A stretch of 64,000 nt of DNA from Heterodera schachtii (Eukaryota; Nematoda; Chromadorea; Rhabditida; Heteroderidae). The stretch spans positions 285,538 through 349,537 of the forward strand of contig SIJG01000088.1 of assembly GCA_023374025.1 (NCBI GenBank). The letters run 5' to 3'. Every line of letters starts with the position of its first letter. Positions within the stretch are counted from its first letter, which is position 1. The notes below the pieces were generated by a model. That model saw only the letters and a list, made by a program, of their open reading frames with translations, did no database searches and was not told where the DNA came from. Shown here piece after piece: positions 54,605 through 64,000 of this stretch. The translations under genes and the position numbers were made by a program.

Positions 54605-55592
54605 TTTCTCGTTTAGTGTTTCGTGTCTTTAAATATATTTTTATTTCTTAGTTTTCTTTTTTTCTGGGTGCGTTTCAAGAAATTTCTTTGTCTCCATAGT
54701 TTTATTATTCAAAATATAATATTATTATTAGTGAATAAATAAAATAGTTTCTTAAAAAGCTTAATATCTTCATATTTTTTATCAAGTATATCTATTTAAC
54801 GAAGTACACGAACAAAATTAATTAATTATTTCATCATTTAAGACATGGAAAATTTAAAACATGTCATATGTACAATAATGCAAGCAATGTTTTCCATTTT
54901 TTTACACGCAATTGTTAAGCTTTTTGAAATAAATATTTATTTACTTTATATTATTAATTATTTTTTGATTTTCTTTTGCTTTTGCTTTTACACCACATTT
55001 TTGCAAAAAAATTCTAAAATTTTTTTCCGTCATTATTTCGGGTTCTCAATTTTAGAATCTTAATATTTTCAGAATTGCTACGTACAGTTAAAATTTCAAC
55101 TCGGTCGATTAACGGGAAATGGTCAAACTAACAAAAAATAGGGTGTCCTTATATTAATGTTATACAGTGTAATAAGAACTTTTTTTTACTATTACTTACC
55201 TCATAATTTTCTTGTCCGCTATCATTGCGTCTAACCACAGTTCATTATCAATGTCAGAAATTTTTAATTTCAAGAGAAAGATGGAATATAAAGGGTAATT
55301 TAAATAAATTATTTTTTTAAATAAGAAAATGATTATGAAAATTTTTAAATCAGTAAAACATTTTTTCTCGCTGAACTGACTGAACTTTATTGATGTTCAG
55401 AGTCACTTTTTATCGACTTTTGGGTGAGGCATTTATTAAGAATATTTATTCTTGATTTCTTTAAACATTGTAAGTTTAAAATTTAAACCAATTTAGAAGA
55501 AATAAATTTTTGTTAAATAATTTTAATTCATTAAAAAAATTTTCAATAAAATATTTTAAAGATTTATTTATCTTTTTCTATTATCTGTTCAA
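54605..55592 (+). repeat. Long direct repeat, copy 2 (988 bp)
   Basis: The partner of 52698-53686. After ATCTGTTCAA the flanks diverge, but weak similarity continues for ~30 bases (TGTTaATACAATTTcCtTAT against TGTCATTACATTTTCATTAT), so the true duplicated unit may be longer. Confidence 0.9.
54845..55063 (+). CDS. Hydrophobic 72-aa ORF, copy 2 (doubtful)
   Basis: Same protein as 52939-53157, with the same upstream AGTACACGAACAAAATTAAT region. See that entry for why it is doubtful. Confidence 0.2.
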   Translation: MENLKHVICTIMQAMFSIFLHAIVKLFEINIYLLYIINYFLIFFCFCFYTTFLQKNSKIFFRHYFGFSILES

Positions 55593-55599
55593 TTGTTTG

Positions 55600-55890
55600 T
55601 CATTACATTTTCATTATCTAAGTTGGCTTCATTTGTTTTTTAAATTAATGCATATACATATAATTTATTTATGCAAAAAAGAAAAAAGTCCACAAAAGGG
55701 AGTAATCCACTTACTCTGCGGACATGTCATAGATTAAATTGTCCTCGAGTAATATGGATTAAAAATTAAACAAAATTAAGAAATCACAACAAAATTAAAT
55801 ATAAGAACGAGGTCAATGATCATCAATAAAACCAAATCACTATATAAAATATATAATACCTTTATTAAAGAGATAATTCACTTTTCCGGT
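55600..55890. other. Intergenic DNA and probable LINE 3' flank
   Basis: No gene. It lies directly behind the LINE stop codon (LINE sense) and may include its 3' untranslated region. Confidence 0.3.
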
Positions 55891-55894
55891 CATT

Positions 55895-57910
55895 TTATAC
55901 CTTAAGGAGTTTAATTTTTGTTTTAAATTGATTTAAAGAATTTATTTTAATGATTTCTTTATCCAGCTGATTCCACAATTTTGTAGCCCTCCCCGCAAAG
56001 GGAATAAATTTTTTGCCTAATTTATATTTTGTGTTAAACCTATAAAAGGGGACATTAAAGCGTTCAGAAGGTTTGAAAATTTTAAATATATCTAAATCTG
56101 TTCGGCCATAAACGATTTTATGTGCCATGAACAGATCAAAGAGCTTTCGCCTATTCTCAAGTGTTGGCAGTTGCAGGTATTCTAATCGATTTTGGTATGA
56201 AATTGGCGAAAGGGTGCATTTAAAAAACACCCTTTTGGTGAAATATTTTTGACACTTTTCGATTTTTTTAATATTTTTTGAAGAGACGGATTCCAAACCT
56301 CCGGAGCGTATTCCAATAAAGGCCTAATATAAGTTTTATATAACGTAATCCAAATCTTAGATGATTTGGATTTAATTATTCGAAACAAGGAACGCATACG
56401 TAAATACGCATTCCTTGTTATATGATTAACATGATCGGAAAATTGTAATTTGTTATCAATGTTTACTCCTAAATCCCTAATTGTATCCACAGCATTCATT
56501 TTATTCCCATCAAATTTATAAGTTTCTTTTGGGTTTTTTGAACCCAAATAAAGTATAAAAGTTTTTTTGAATTGAAACTTTTATTTGCCATTTATTTGCC
56601 CATTCGAATAAATTATGCAATGCTTTATGCATAATCTCCGTTTCTGTTCTTGCTTTATAACAAATATAGATTTTAACAACATCAGCATATAATTTAATAT
56701 TCACTCCTGATGGTATGACATCAGGAAGGTCGTTAATATATATAAGGAATAATAAAGGACCCAGGACAGAGCCTTGGGGGACGCCAGAGCCAACTTTTTT
56801 AATAGAGGATAAAGAATCCCCTATTTTAACGCGAAAAGTCCTGTTCATTAAAAATGCTTTTATCCAATTTAGCAATTTACCCCGTATACCAATTTTTTCC
56901 AATTTATATAAAAGCAAATTATGAGGTACCGAGTCAAATGCTTTTTGAAAGTCAATATAAATACAGTCAACTTTTTTTCTATTAATAATTGCTTCATACC
57001 AATCTTCGACAACTGTTATTAATTGATTTGTTGTTGACCTATTTCTAATAAAACCAAATTGGGACTCTGAAATTTTATTATTTTTTAATAGAAAATTGTA
57101 AATATTTTTGCTGAGAATTCTTTCCATAACTCTGCATAGTGAGCAGGTTAAAGAAATAGGTCTATAATTTTCAGGATTGAATTTATCCCCCTTTTTAAAA
57201 AGAGGAAAGACAATTGATTCCTTCCAAATGTTTGGAAGAGAACCACTGTCTAATGATAGTCTAAACAACTCAGTAATAACAGTTGCCAATGAAAAATGGC
57301 AATTTTTTAGGACTTTATAAGAAATGTTATCCGGAGAAGTTCCATTTTTATTTGGCAATTTTCTTAACAGTGTTTGAGTCTCAATGATGTTAAAATTTAT
57401 GTCCGATATAAAGCATTGATTATTACCATAGGAGTTGTCCAAACTTAAATCGTTTAGGACAACTTCGGAGTTATTAAATGAATTTGCAAATAAAATGGCA
57501 AATAATTCCGATTTCTCTTCACTTTCACGATAGCATTTATTTTCAAAAACTAAATTTGGTATTTCAAAGGAATTGACATTGTGTTTTTGAATGTATTTAA
57601 AAATTGAATTTTTTCCCTTTGAAATAGCCTTATATTCAATTAAATTATGTATTTTTTTGGTTTGTATTTTTATATGTAAAGTAATGCTATCATAAAGTGC
57701 TTTTTTTGTTGGATCAATTTTACACTGTCTATATAGTTTTGCCTTTTCTTTAATGGATGCCAATAAATGTTGTGGATACTTTGGAGCTAAGCCTTTTTTT
57801 TGTATTTTTTTTACTGGAATACACTCATTCAAGGCATTCAACAAGGCGCTATTGAAGGCACAGCACTCGGGATATATAAATTGTATACTTATAAATTATT
57901 TTCATTGCAA
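55895..57910 (-). pseudogene. LINE (CR1/Jockey-like) reverse transcriptase, 5'-truncated and broken
   Basis: The main frame (57844-56516, open from about 57900) holds the RT fingers and palm: FPLFKKGDKFNPENYRPISL, SQFGFIRNRSTTNQL, VDCIYIDFQKAFDSVPHN, GVPQGSVLGPLLFLIYINDL. The catalytic box reads YADVVKIY where the family has YADD, so the second aspartate is lost. After a frameshift near 56540 the thumb (MNAVDTIRDLGVNIDNKLQF, YIRPLLEYAPEVWNP) continues. After another near 56290 the C-terminal domain (LPTLENRRKLFDLFMAHKIV, FIPFAGRATKLWNQL) ends at 55895. No endonuclease domain is present: the frame stops abruptly near 57905, typical 5' truncation of LINE copies. The clade call rests on the C-terminal ENRRKL region and is tentative. 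Confidence 0.88.
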
Positions 57911-58250
57911 GATTTAATTTTATTTACTTTTTTAATTATTATTTTTTATTTATTATTGATAAATTGTCCTACATATGTAGTTTAATTTTTGAAAAATTTT
58001 CTTATTGTATTTTAATATTCATTTAGCATATGCTCGTTTTTGGGCAGGCCGCTCAGCTGCCCTCAGGGCTTTTTCTGGGTTTTTTAGGAAGCTTAGATAA
58101 CACTAAAGAAATTTGTAGACTTTTTTCGAGAATCATTGAGAAAATCAAGGGATGTGAACCAAAGCACAGATTTATCATTTTGCTGAGTTCAAAGGATTAA
58201 AGGATGATTTTTTAGATGATGATTAACTAATGTATATTATTCGAAAATCA
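57910..58250. other. Intergenic DNA
   Basis: No gene. A GC-richer segment at 58045-58075 (GGCCGCTCAGCTGCCCTCAG) is unexplained. Confidence 0.3.
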
Positions 58251-58258
58251 CTAAAAAT

Positions 58259-58732
58259 TGGAGACCGGACAAGAGGGTCGGTCGGTCGATTTCGGATAAA
58301 TCCCGAAAAAACCGAAAAACTCAAAAATTCAAAATTCTCGGTCGGTCGGTTTCGGTTTAAAAACCAAAAAAAACCGAAGAAAATTTTTCGGTTTTTTGGT
58401 TTTTCGGTTTTTTTGATGCGCTTTGTTAACAGATTTAGTCCAAAAATGAAAATAATTTATATGGTTTTAAAATATAAGTTTATCAAAACTAAAAATCCTT
58501 AATTTTCTTAAAAAATTGGCTCAAAATTGCAAAAATTGCTCATTTTTGGACAAAATCTGTTAACAAATCGCATTCAAAAAAGTCGGTCGGTTGTTTCGGT
58601 TTTTTGATAATTTCGGTGTCGGTTTCGGTTTAAAAACCGAAAAAACCGAAAACTCAAAAATTTCTCGGTCGTTTTTTCGGTCAAAAACCGAAACCGTAAA
58701 AAACCGAAAAAAACCGACTGATCCGAGCTATA
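58259..58732. mobile_element. hAT-like non-autonomous element (CGGTCGG/CCGAAAA family)
   Basis: A perfect 8-bp duplication CTAAAAAT (58251-58258 and 58733-58740) flanks ends TGGAGACCGGACAAG and, inverted, TATAGCTCGGATCAG, which agree at 9 of 15 positions. GGTCGGTCGGTTTCGG and AAAACCGAAAAA words fill both ends (58275-58420, 58580-58720). The centre holds the constant TTTTTGGACAAAATCTGTTA segment twice in opposite orientations, but no GC palindrome. The frame at 58230-58502 is a repeat artefact. Confidence 0.75.
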
Positions 58733-58779
58733 CTAAAAATGACCAATCTTCACAGTGAAATCTGTTAAAATGGTCAAAA

Positions 58780-58870
58780 TTTTAAATTTCTCCACGGCAG
58801 CACAAACTGTTAACAAATTCTCAAAATTTCCCGGCGGCGCCTACCTGCTCCGCCGGCCCCTAGTACGCTG
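58780..58870. repeat. GC palindrome core outside a recognised element
   Basis: A core at 58831-58856 with the usual ACTGTTAACAAATTCTCAAA lead-in lies just right of the element at 58259-58732. It suggests that element inserted into, or next to, an older one whose ends are no longer visible. Confidence 0.6.
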
Positions 58871-59009
58871 TAAATATCTTTTGTATAAATTTTGAAATAT
58901 TTTCATCCGACAGAAAACATATTAATATTCATTTTTTTAAAATTTAACGTAAAATGGAAAATGGACTTTTGCTATGTGCAAAAAATAATGAATGAATGAT
59001 ATTGATATG

Positions 59010-59185
59010 AAGTGGTCATTGGTAGAAGAACCTTGTGCAATTGGATGGAGAACAGTGGCAATGAAAAATGACGGCGCGTCCTTTATATTGATTAAAAACA
59101 ACGCAGCAGTGGGAGAGAGAGGGGAGAGAAGGAGGTGCGGGAGAGAGAGAGAGAGAGAGAGAGGAGCGAAAAGTGGGGGGAGTAG
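59010..59185 (-). promoter_or_regulatory. GA/CT-rich tract with TATA-like segment
   Basis: The + strand has (GA)11 at 59141-59162 in a longer purine tract. On the - strand a CT tract is followed by CAATATAAAGGACGCGCCGTC. It resembles the tract at 46780-47060. Possible core promoter on the - strand, but no gene follows convincingly, and the frames over it are low-complexity. Confidence 0.25.
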
Positions 59186-59199
59186 CAATTAGTAAATAA

Positions 59200-62100
59200 T
59201 AGTACGTTTAAAAATTAGGTAAGTTGGAATTTTATTATACTTTTGTTAGTTAGAACATTTATTTAATAAATTGATGTTCATTTAACTCAGTAAATCAAAA
59301 AAGAATTTGATTTATTCGTATATTTATTCATTTTTATATTGTTTTGATAATGAAGTTAAATTATTTGTCATAAATTTTGATAATTATTACTTTTCTTAGT
59401 TTTATTTCTTTCAAATTATTAACACTATAGCAAAAAAAAAAATATAGATACCAACTCGCTATTGCACAAAAAAACACTCTTCGCTTTGGTTAAATGGCTT
59501 TTTTTAAAGTTGCATTTTAAATAATTTAGAATATAGAGAAAAACCAATTAAAGCAAATTTATAACAGATTTTTTTGAATTTCTTTTTAATTATATTTTAT
59601 TTAAATTGAATTACATCAAAGTTAATGTTACTTGATTGGACACATTGTCGTTCATTAAAAAATAGATTTTTCTTTTCTGTATTTTTTAAATTTTAGTTTT
59701 TTCTTTCAACTTATATTGCGTATTCATTAACAAATATGACACAAATTTTTTATAGAAGGTATAATTTTAAAAAATTTGCCAAAATATATCATTTATATAT
59801 TTTATTTTCCAATCAGAAAGATGAATCGAACAAATAGTAAAAAATAAATGCAGGTAATGGATTATTTAAAAAGTTAATTAATTAAATATTTCAAATTCTA
59901 ATTCAAATTTACCATAAAAATAAATAATGAAATCATGAATGAAATAAACTTATAAAATTCTAGATTAAAAAAAATAATTAACTCTATGTTCATTTAAATT
60001 ATAGAACAATTAATTTATCGTTAACATATTCTTGAGCGAAATGCTCGAAAAATACTTTACCAGATGATCTTTGATCTGCACAACAATCGCGTATTAATAG
60101 TTGAGAACATGTCAAGTAATTTGAGAAAACCTCAAAAAGTTCAAACTTAAATCAATGTTACATAATAACAAGAAAAAATAAAATAATTAAAATAAAATAA
60201 ACAGAAATCAAAGGTTTAATAAATAAAAAAAGAGGAAAAAACATATAACAATATAATAATAAAAATAATCATATGCTAGAAATGAAGTATTAAATTGAAA
60301 TTTATATTATAAAATATTGAATTCTTGTTAATAAATTATAACATACCTCATTAATTAAATATTAATAACTTAATTAACGTTGTTAATGCATCGGCCAAAC
60401 TAAACTCGATTTTGCTCATATGAAGAAACAAAATTAAACTACTATAATTTGTGAATACAAAATGCCAAACACATTGTACGAACTCACAAATATTTCATGC
60501 GAATGCACGAGAACGGCCGATACCTAAGGCATTAATGAAAGCTGATTACGATTAAACAATAACATTTGAAATTTAATGTGTTGCAAAATGAAACATTTAA
60601 CGAAAATACAATTATAACAAGATATGGAAAAAAGGCAAAGTGCAAGAAATTTTTGTAGTCGACAGAATAAGAATTAATAATTCTTTAAATAAAATATTGT
60701 AAAATCACAAAGAAATAATGAAAACAATTAATTTTGTTGACTAAGTTTAGTAAATAATATTTTTTGTTTGCGTAATTATATAAAAAAATAATATGGGGTT
60801 TATCTTACGAAAGATTAAATTATGAACTAACTTGTTAGTAAATATAATTAATATTAAATAAAGAACATCTTTATTGCCATGACATTTTTTTCAAATCACC
60901 GAGAATAATAATTGGTAAATAAATTAATCTATTGTATAATTGAGAAACAACAGCCTTTCACTAAAATAAACATTTGATATAGTAGTCCTAAACTCGATTT
61001 ATGATCAAGTTTATTTGTTTATTCAATTATAAGAATTTAATTTCAGTGCTTTAAAGTATAAATTAACAAAGAAATAAAATAAAATTTAATTATTTAAATG
61101 AATTTGAATATTTGGAAAAAACATTTACTTAAAATGATTAAATTTACCAAATTCCATTTTTAAATCATCTTTAATTGAATGCAAACAATTAATATCAAGC
61201 CTTAAAGTAATTAGATATTAAAAAAGAGTTTAAAACTTTAATTTACCAGCAAAAAAAATTGCGTAATAATATTGTTAAAAAATAAATAGATAAACAATAT
61301 ATTGACTAGGAACATTTTTACTGTTAGATCGCGAGGGTATGCACAAAAAGAATTTAAAATAAACAACGGAACAAAATAAAATTTATTTAAAAAAACAATC
61401 AACGAGCATGTTTACAAAGGGATGTAATGAAATCCATACTCACAACTTTTGAATTTTGTACAAATTCTAAGAACCTTCAAAAATCACTTTGATTTGTCAA
61501 TACTTAAAATTTCAACTCAAAACCACAAAATTTTAAAATCTAAATAAATTTTTTAATCTGTAAAACAAAAAATATATAAAGAATAACCATTTATATAATT
61601 ATTATTTGCGTAAGTGAAATATAACAAGAGAAAAGAAAGTGAATAGAAAGCAAATAATAAGAAATGATGATTTGTTTCAAAATTTAAAAATATTAATACC
61701 AGATTAATCATTCTCAGAAATTGGAGAATGGCAAACGCATTCAAACATGGCATCCAGGAAACAATTTCTCAAGGGATGACAACAAGAATAAAAAAAGATG
61801 TCAAACTTTCATCCTTAAAAATCTATTAAAAATATATAAATAATTTATGTATAATAAGTTATTAAATAGTCAAAACATTTTAAAAATGTCAACATATTTA
61901 TTTTGCATAAAGGAACAAATGAGCAATAAAGGATTCTAAATGGAAAATAAAAAATAACTTTTAAAAAATTATGCTTCAAAAAAAAGATTCACTCGATTAA
62001 ATTCTAATCCCGGGATTTAATAAATAAGCAATATTTTCATGCCGAGAAAGCTATTGGGTTCAACAATAGATATTCGTGGAAAGAAAAACAAATTCAGCAA

Positions 62101-64000
62101 AATAAAAATGATTGTTGTCGATAAACTATTATATACAAAAAAATATTATTCTTCACCTAAATAAATTATATAGAAATATTTTATCAATTTAAATAAAACA
62201 TTAAATAAAAATTTTTTTTACCATTAAATAAAAACATAGAATGAAAAAATGAAACATTTATATGCTAAATATATTTTATTTCATTAATTAACATTTGTTA
62301 GCATACATCAAAATTTTGTACTTAAAAACTAAATACACCAAAGAAAAATAACAAATCTTTACTGCATAAATTTTGTATTAATCACAGGCCTCATTTTATA
62401 TAAATAGTGCACTTATTGAATATAAATAAGCAAATGGCCTAAATAAAGAAATATAAAAATTTAAATTTAACAATAATTTGAATGTGATATTAAAATATTT
62501 TTTTACATAAAAGAAAATGCATAAAAAAATTTTAGCATCAATGAAAATAATTTAACCGTAAAAATATTTTTTCAATTTTGAATTTTTCTAAATCTTGTAG
62601 ATAACAAGATAAACTTTGCATAAAAATACCAATATATTGAAAAATATAATTAAAAGCGCACCAATTGGGAGTGATTAAATTGAAATACCTACAATTTATT
62701 GAACTTTAAGAAGCATTTATAACAAACAACTTTTCAGTTATATCGAAATGGGAGCTCGCTCTGTTAGATACTTTAAAATGCAATTAAAATTTAATAAACA
62801 TATTAAATTTAATATAAAAATTAAAAAACATGCACTTCAATTTTTTAAAATCTGAGACAAGACGAAATTGGCAACTCACCATTGAAAAAGTATATTAATC
62901 ACAATATTAATTTTAAATTTTAAATTGATGAAAAGAGTAAAAAATTAATTTTTATTTATAAATGAGTATTAAATAAAATTTTTAACTTAAATGTTATTAA
63001 TCTTTCTTTTAAAATGAAACTAAAAATTATACGGAAATTAATAAAAATATTAACATTTTAACCTTGACAATTTACAGATTGAAAGTTTAAAAAAGAATAC
63101 AGTAATAGTATTTTAAATCATTAAAACTGATTAAATCAAATATTTTTATATAAAAAATGGCTTCTTTTCAAATATATGAGTCAAAAAATTGTTGGATTAT
63201 GTGTTGCGTAGAGAAACCGAGATTGGCTCGCATATTTAAAATTTAGAGCACAAATCAAGATAATTTATTTAATATTTATATTTTTAAACACTAATTAGTG
63301 AATAAATTATATTAAACTAAAAATTAGAAAACTCGAAAAATATTTAAAAATAACCAAATCCTAATAAATATAAAACTTAAAAAACACCCAACTGACTATT
63401 AAAAAATAATTACGAAGAAAATGTTACAAAAAAGATTAATTTAAAGTCCCTAGAGATTTTAATGACACTTTTTGTCTCCAATACTCTCAATATTAAAAAA
63501 TAAAAAAGAGAAAACAGTGCAGAATTATAAAAAATCAATAATTTTTTGAAATTTCAACAATCTAAAGAAGAGAAAATAGAAATCGAAAAATTCTATGAAA
63601 TTATAAAATGAAATGATGAAATCTAATACATTAAAGCAGTATTCAAATCGAGTGTTGTTGGCAATCAATTTAAATTAATAAAATCATTTATAAAAACAAG
63701 GTGACAAATATCGCAAATGGAAAAAATCTTGGCACACAGTCATTTGGTGCCTTTGAACTTACCAATGAAAAAATAATAATTTTCATTAAAACATGCTATG
63801 AAATTTATCTATATAAACAAGGAAACAAAATGAACGCAAATTTATGCTTTGAATATTAAAATAATTTTTATAATAATTAATTTACCTAATTGTGAATAAA
63901 AAACTAATTATTGATTAAATGGATTATTGAAATATTAGAAAAAGAATAAAAATATGAAACTGTTAATGTATTTTAATATCAATTTTTGATTATTTTAAAG
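59200..64000. other. AT-rich gene-poor block, A-rich from about 59.8 kb
   Basis: No gene seen. Hairpin islands at 60034-60046 (GAGC/GCTC) and 63731-63751 (GGCAC/GTGCC). 60529-60544 carries, on the - strand, the 16-nt CAGCTTTCATTAATGC shared with 34256 and 38311. Other GC-richer islands occur at 60480-60530, 61327-61345, 62742-62765 and 63205-63232. The frame at 61553-61753 looks incidental. Confidence 0.35.

Noticed and set aside
52698..55592. LTR retrotransposon with 989-bp LTRs
   Set aside because: Repeat ends are not TG...CA, there is no primer site or purine tract, and no target duplication was found. Kept as a direct repeat.
58230..59192. Frames over CCGAAAA/GGTCGG words and the GA tract
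   Set aside because: Repeat-driven open frames with no protein character.

Overview
This window is eukaryotic, very AT-rich and dense in repeats, with few single-copy genes. My best guess is a tylenchid nematode such as Meloidogyne. The reasons are the extreme AT bias, T-rich intron-like stretches ending in TTTTAG-type sites, the mix of Gypsy, CR1/Jockey-like LINE, Helitron and hAT-like debris, and a local family of small secreted proteins. The species assignment is inference. There are no bacterial-style operons, and I found no convincing tRNA, rRNA or CRISPR array.

Layout. 1-7.6 kb: a cluster of at least seven copies, on both strands, of one small gene family. Where complete it encodes a signal peptide followed by up to three helix-turn-helix-like modules. 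Most copies are frameshifted or truncated, and only the copy at 7331-7591 is clean, after an internal in-frame deletion. Long-inverted-repeat MITEs lie between the copies. 7.86-8.56 kb: a degenerate short-word array with a 155-bp tandem duplication. 9.8-21.3 kb: gene-poor DNA, first T-rich, then A-rich on the + strand, interrupted at 12.4-13.0 kb by a hAT-like fragment. 21.3-26.5 kb: an almost complete Ty3/Gypsy LTR retrotransposon on the - strand, with one frameshift inside reverse transcriptase and a truncated 3' LTR. 26.5-49.2 kb: mostly T-rich DNA (A-rich at 40.4-43.8 kb) carrying several hAT-like non-autonomous elements and three small candidate coding exons. 49.2-50.8 kb: a large nested hAT-like element. 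51.2-57.9 kb: an assembly gap, a Helitron Rep fragment, a 1.9-kb unit present nearly twice, and a broken LINE. 58.3-58.7 kb: another hAT-like element. 59.2-64 kb: A-rich gene-poor DNA.

Two patterns stand out. First, the hAT-like elements have different termini, and five have exact or near-exact 8-bp target duplications. Each family has its own short-word arrays near the ends (GAGACC, CGGTCGG, GGGAGC, TCCATATTT, TTCTGATTT), yet most share an internal constant segment with a GC-rich palindrome, of which about twelve copies lie in the window. Second, the T-rich and A-rich blocks contain repeated AT-rich frameworks surrounding 30-50-nt GC-richer islands. The islands differ between copies and often fold into short hairpins. 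Neither pattern is explained by ordinary genes.
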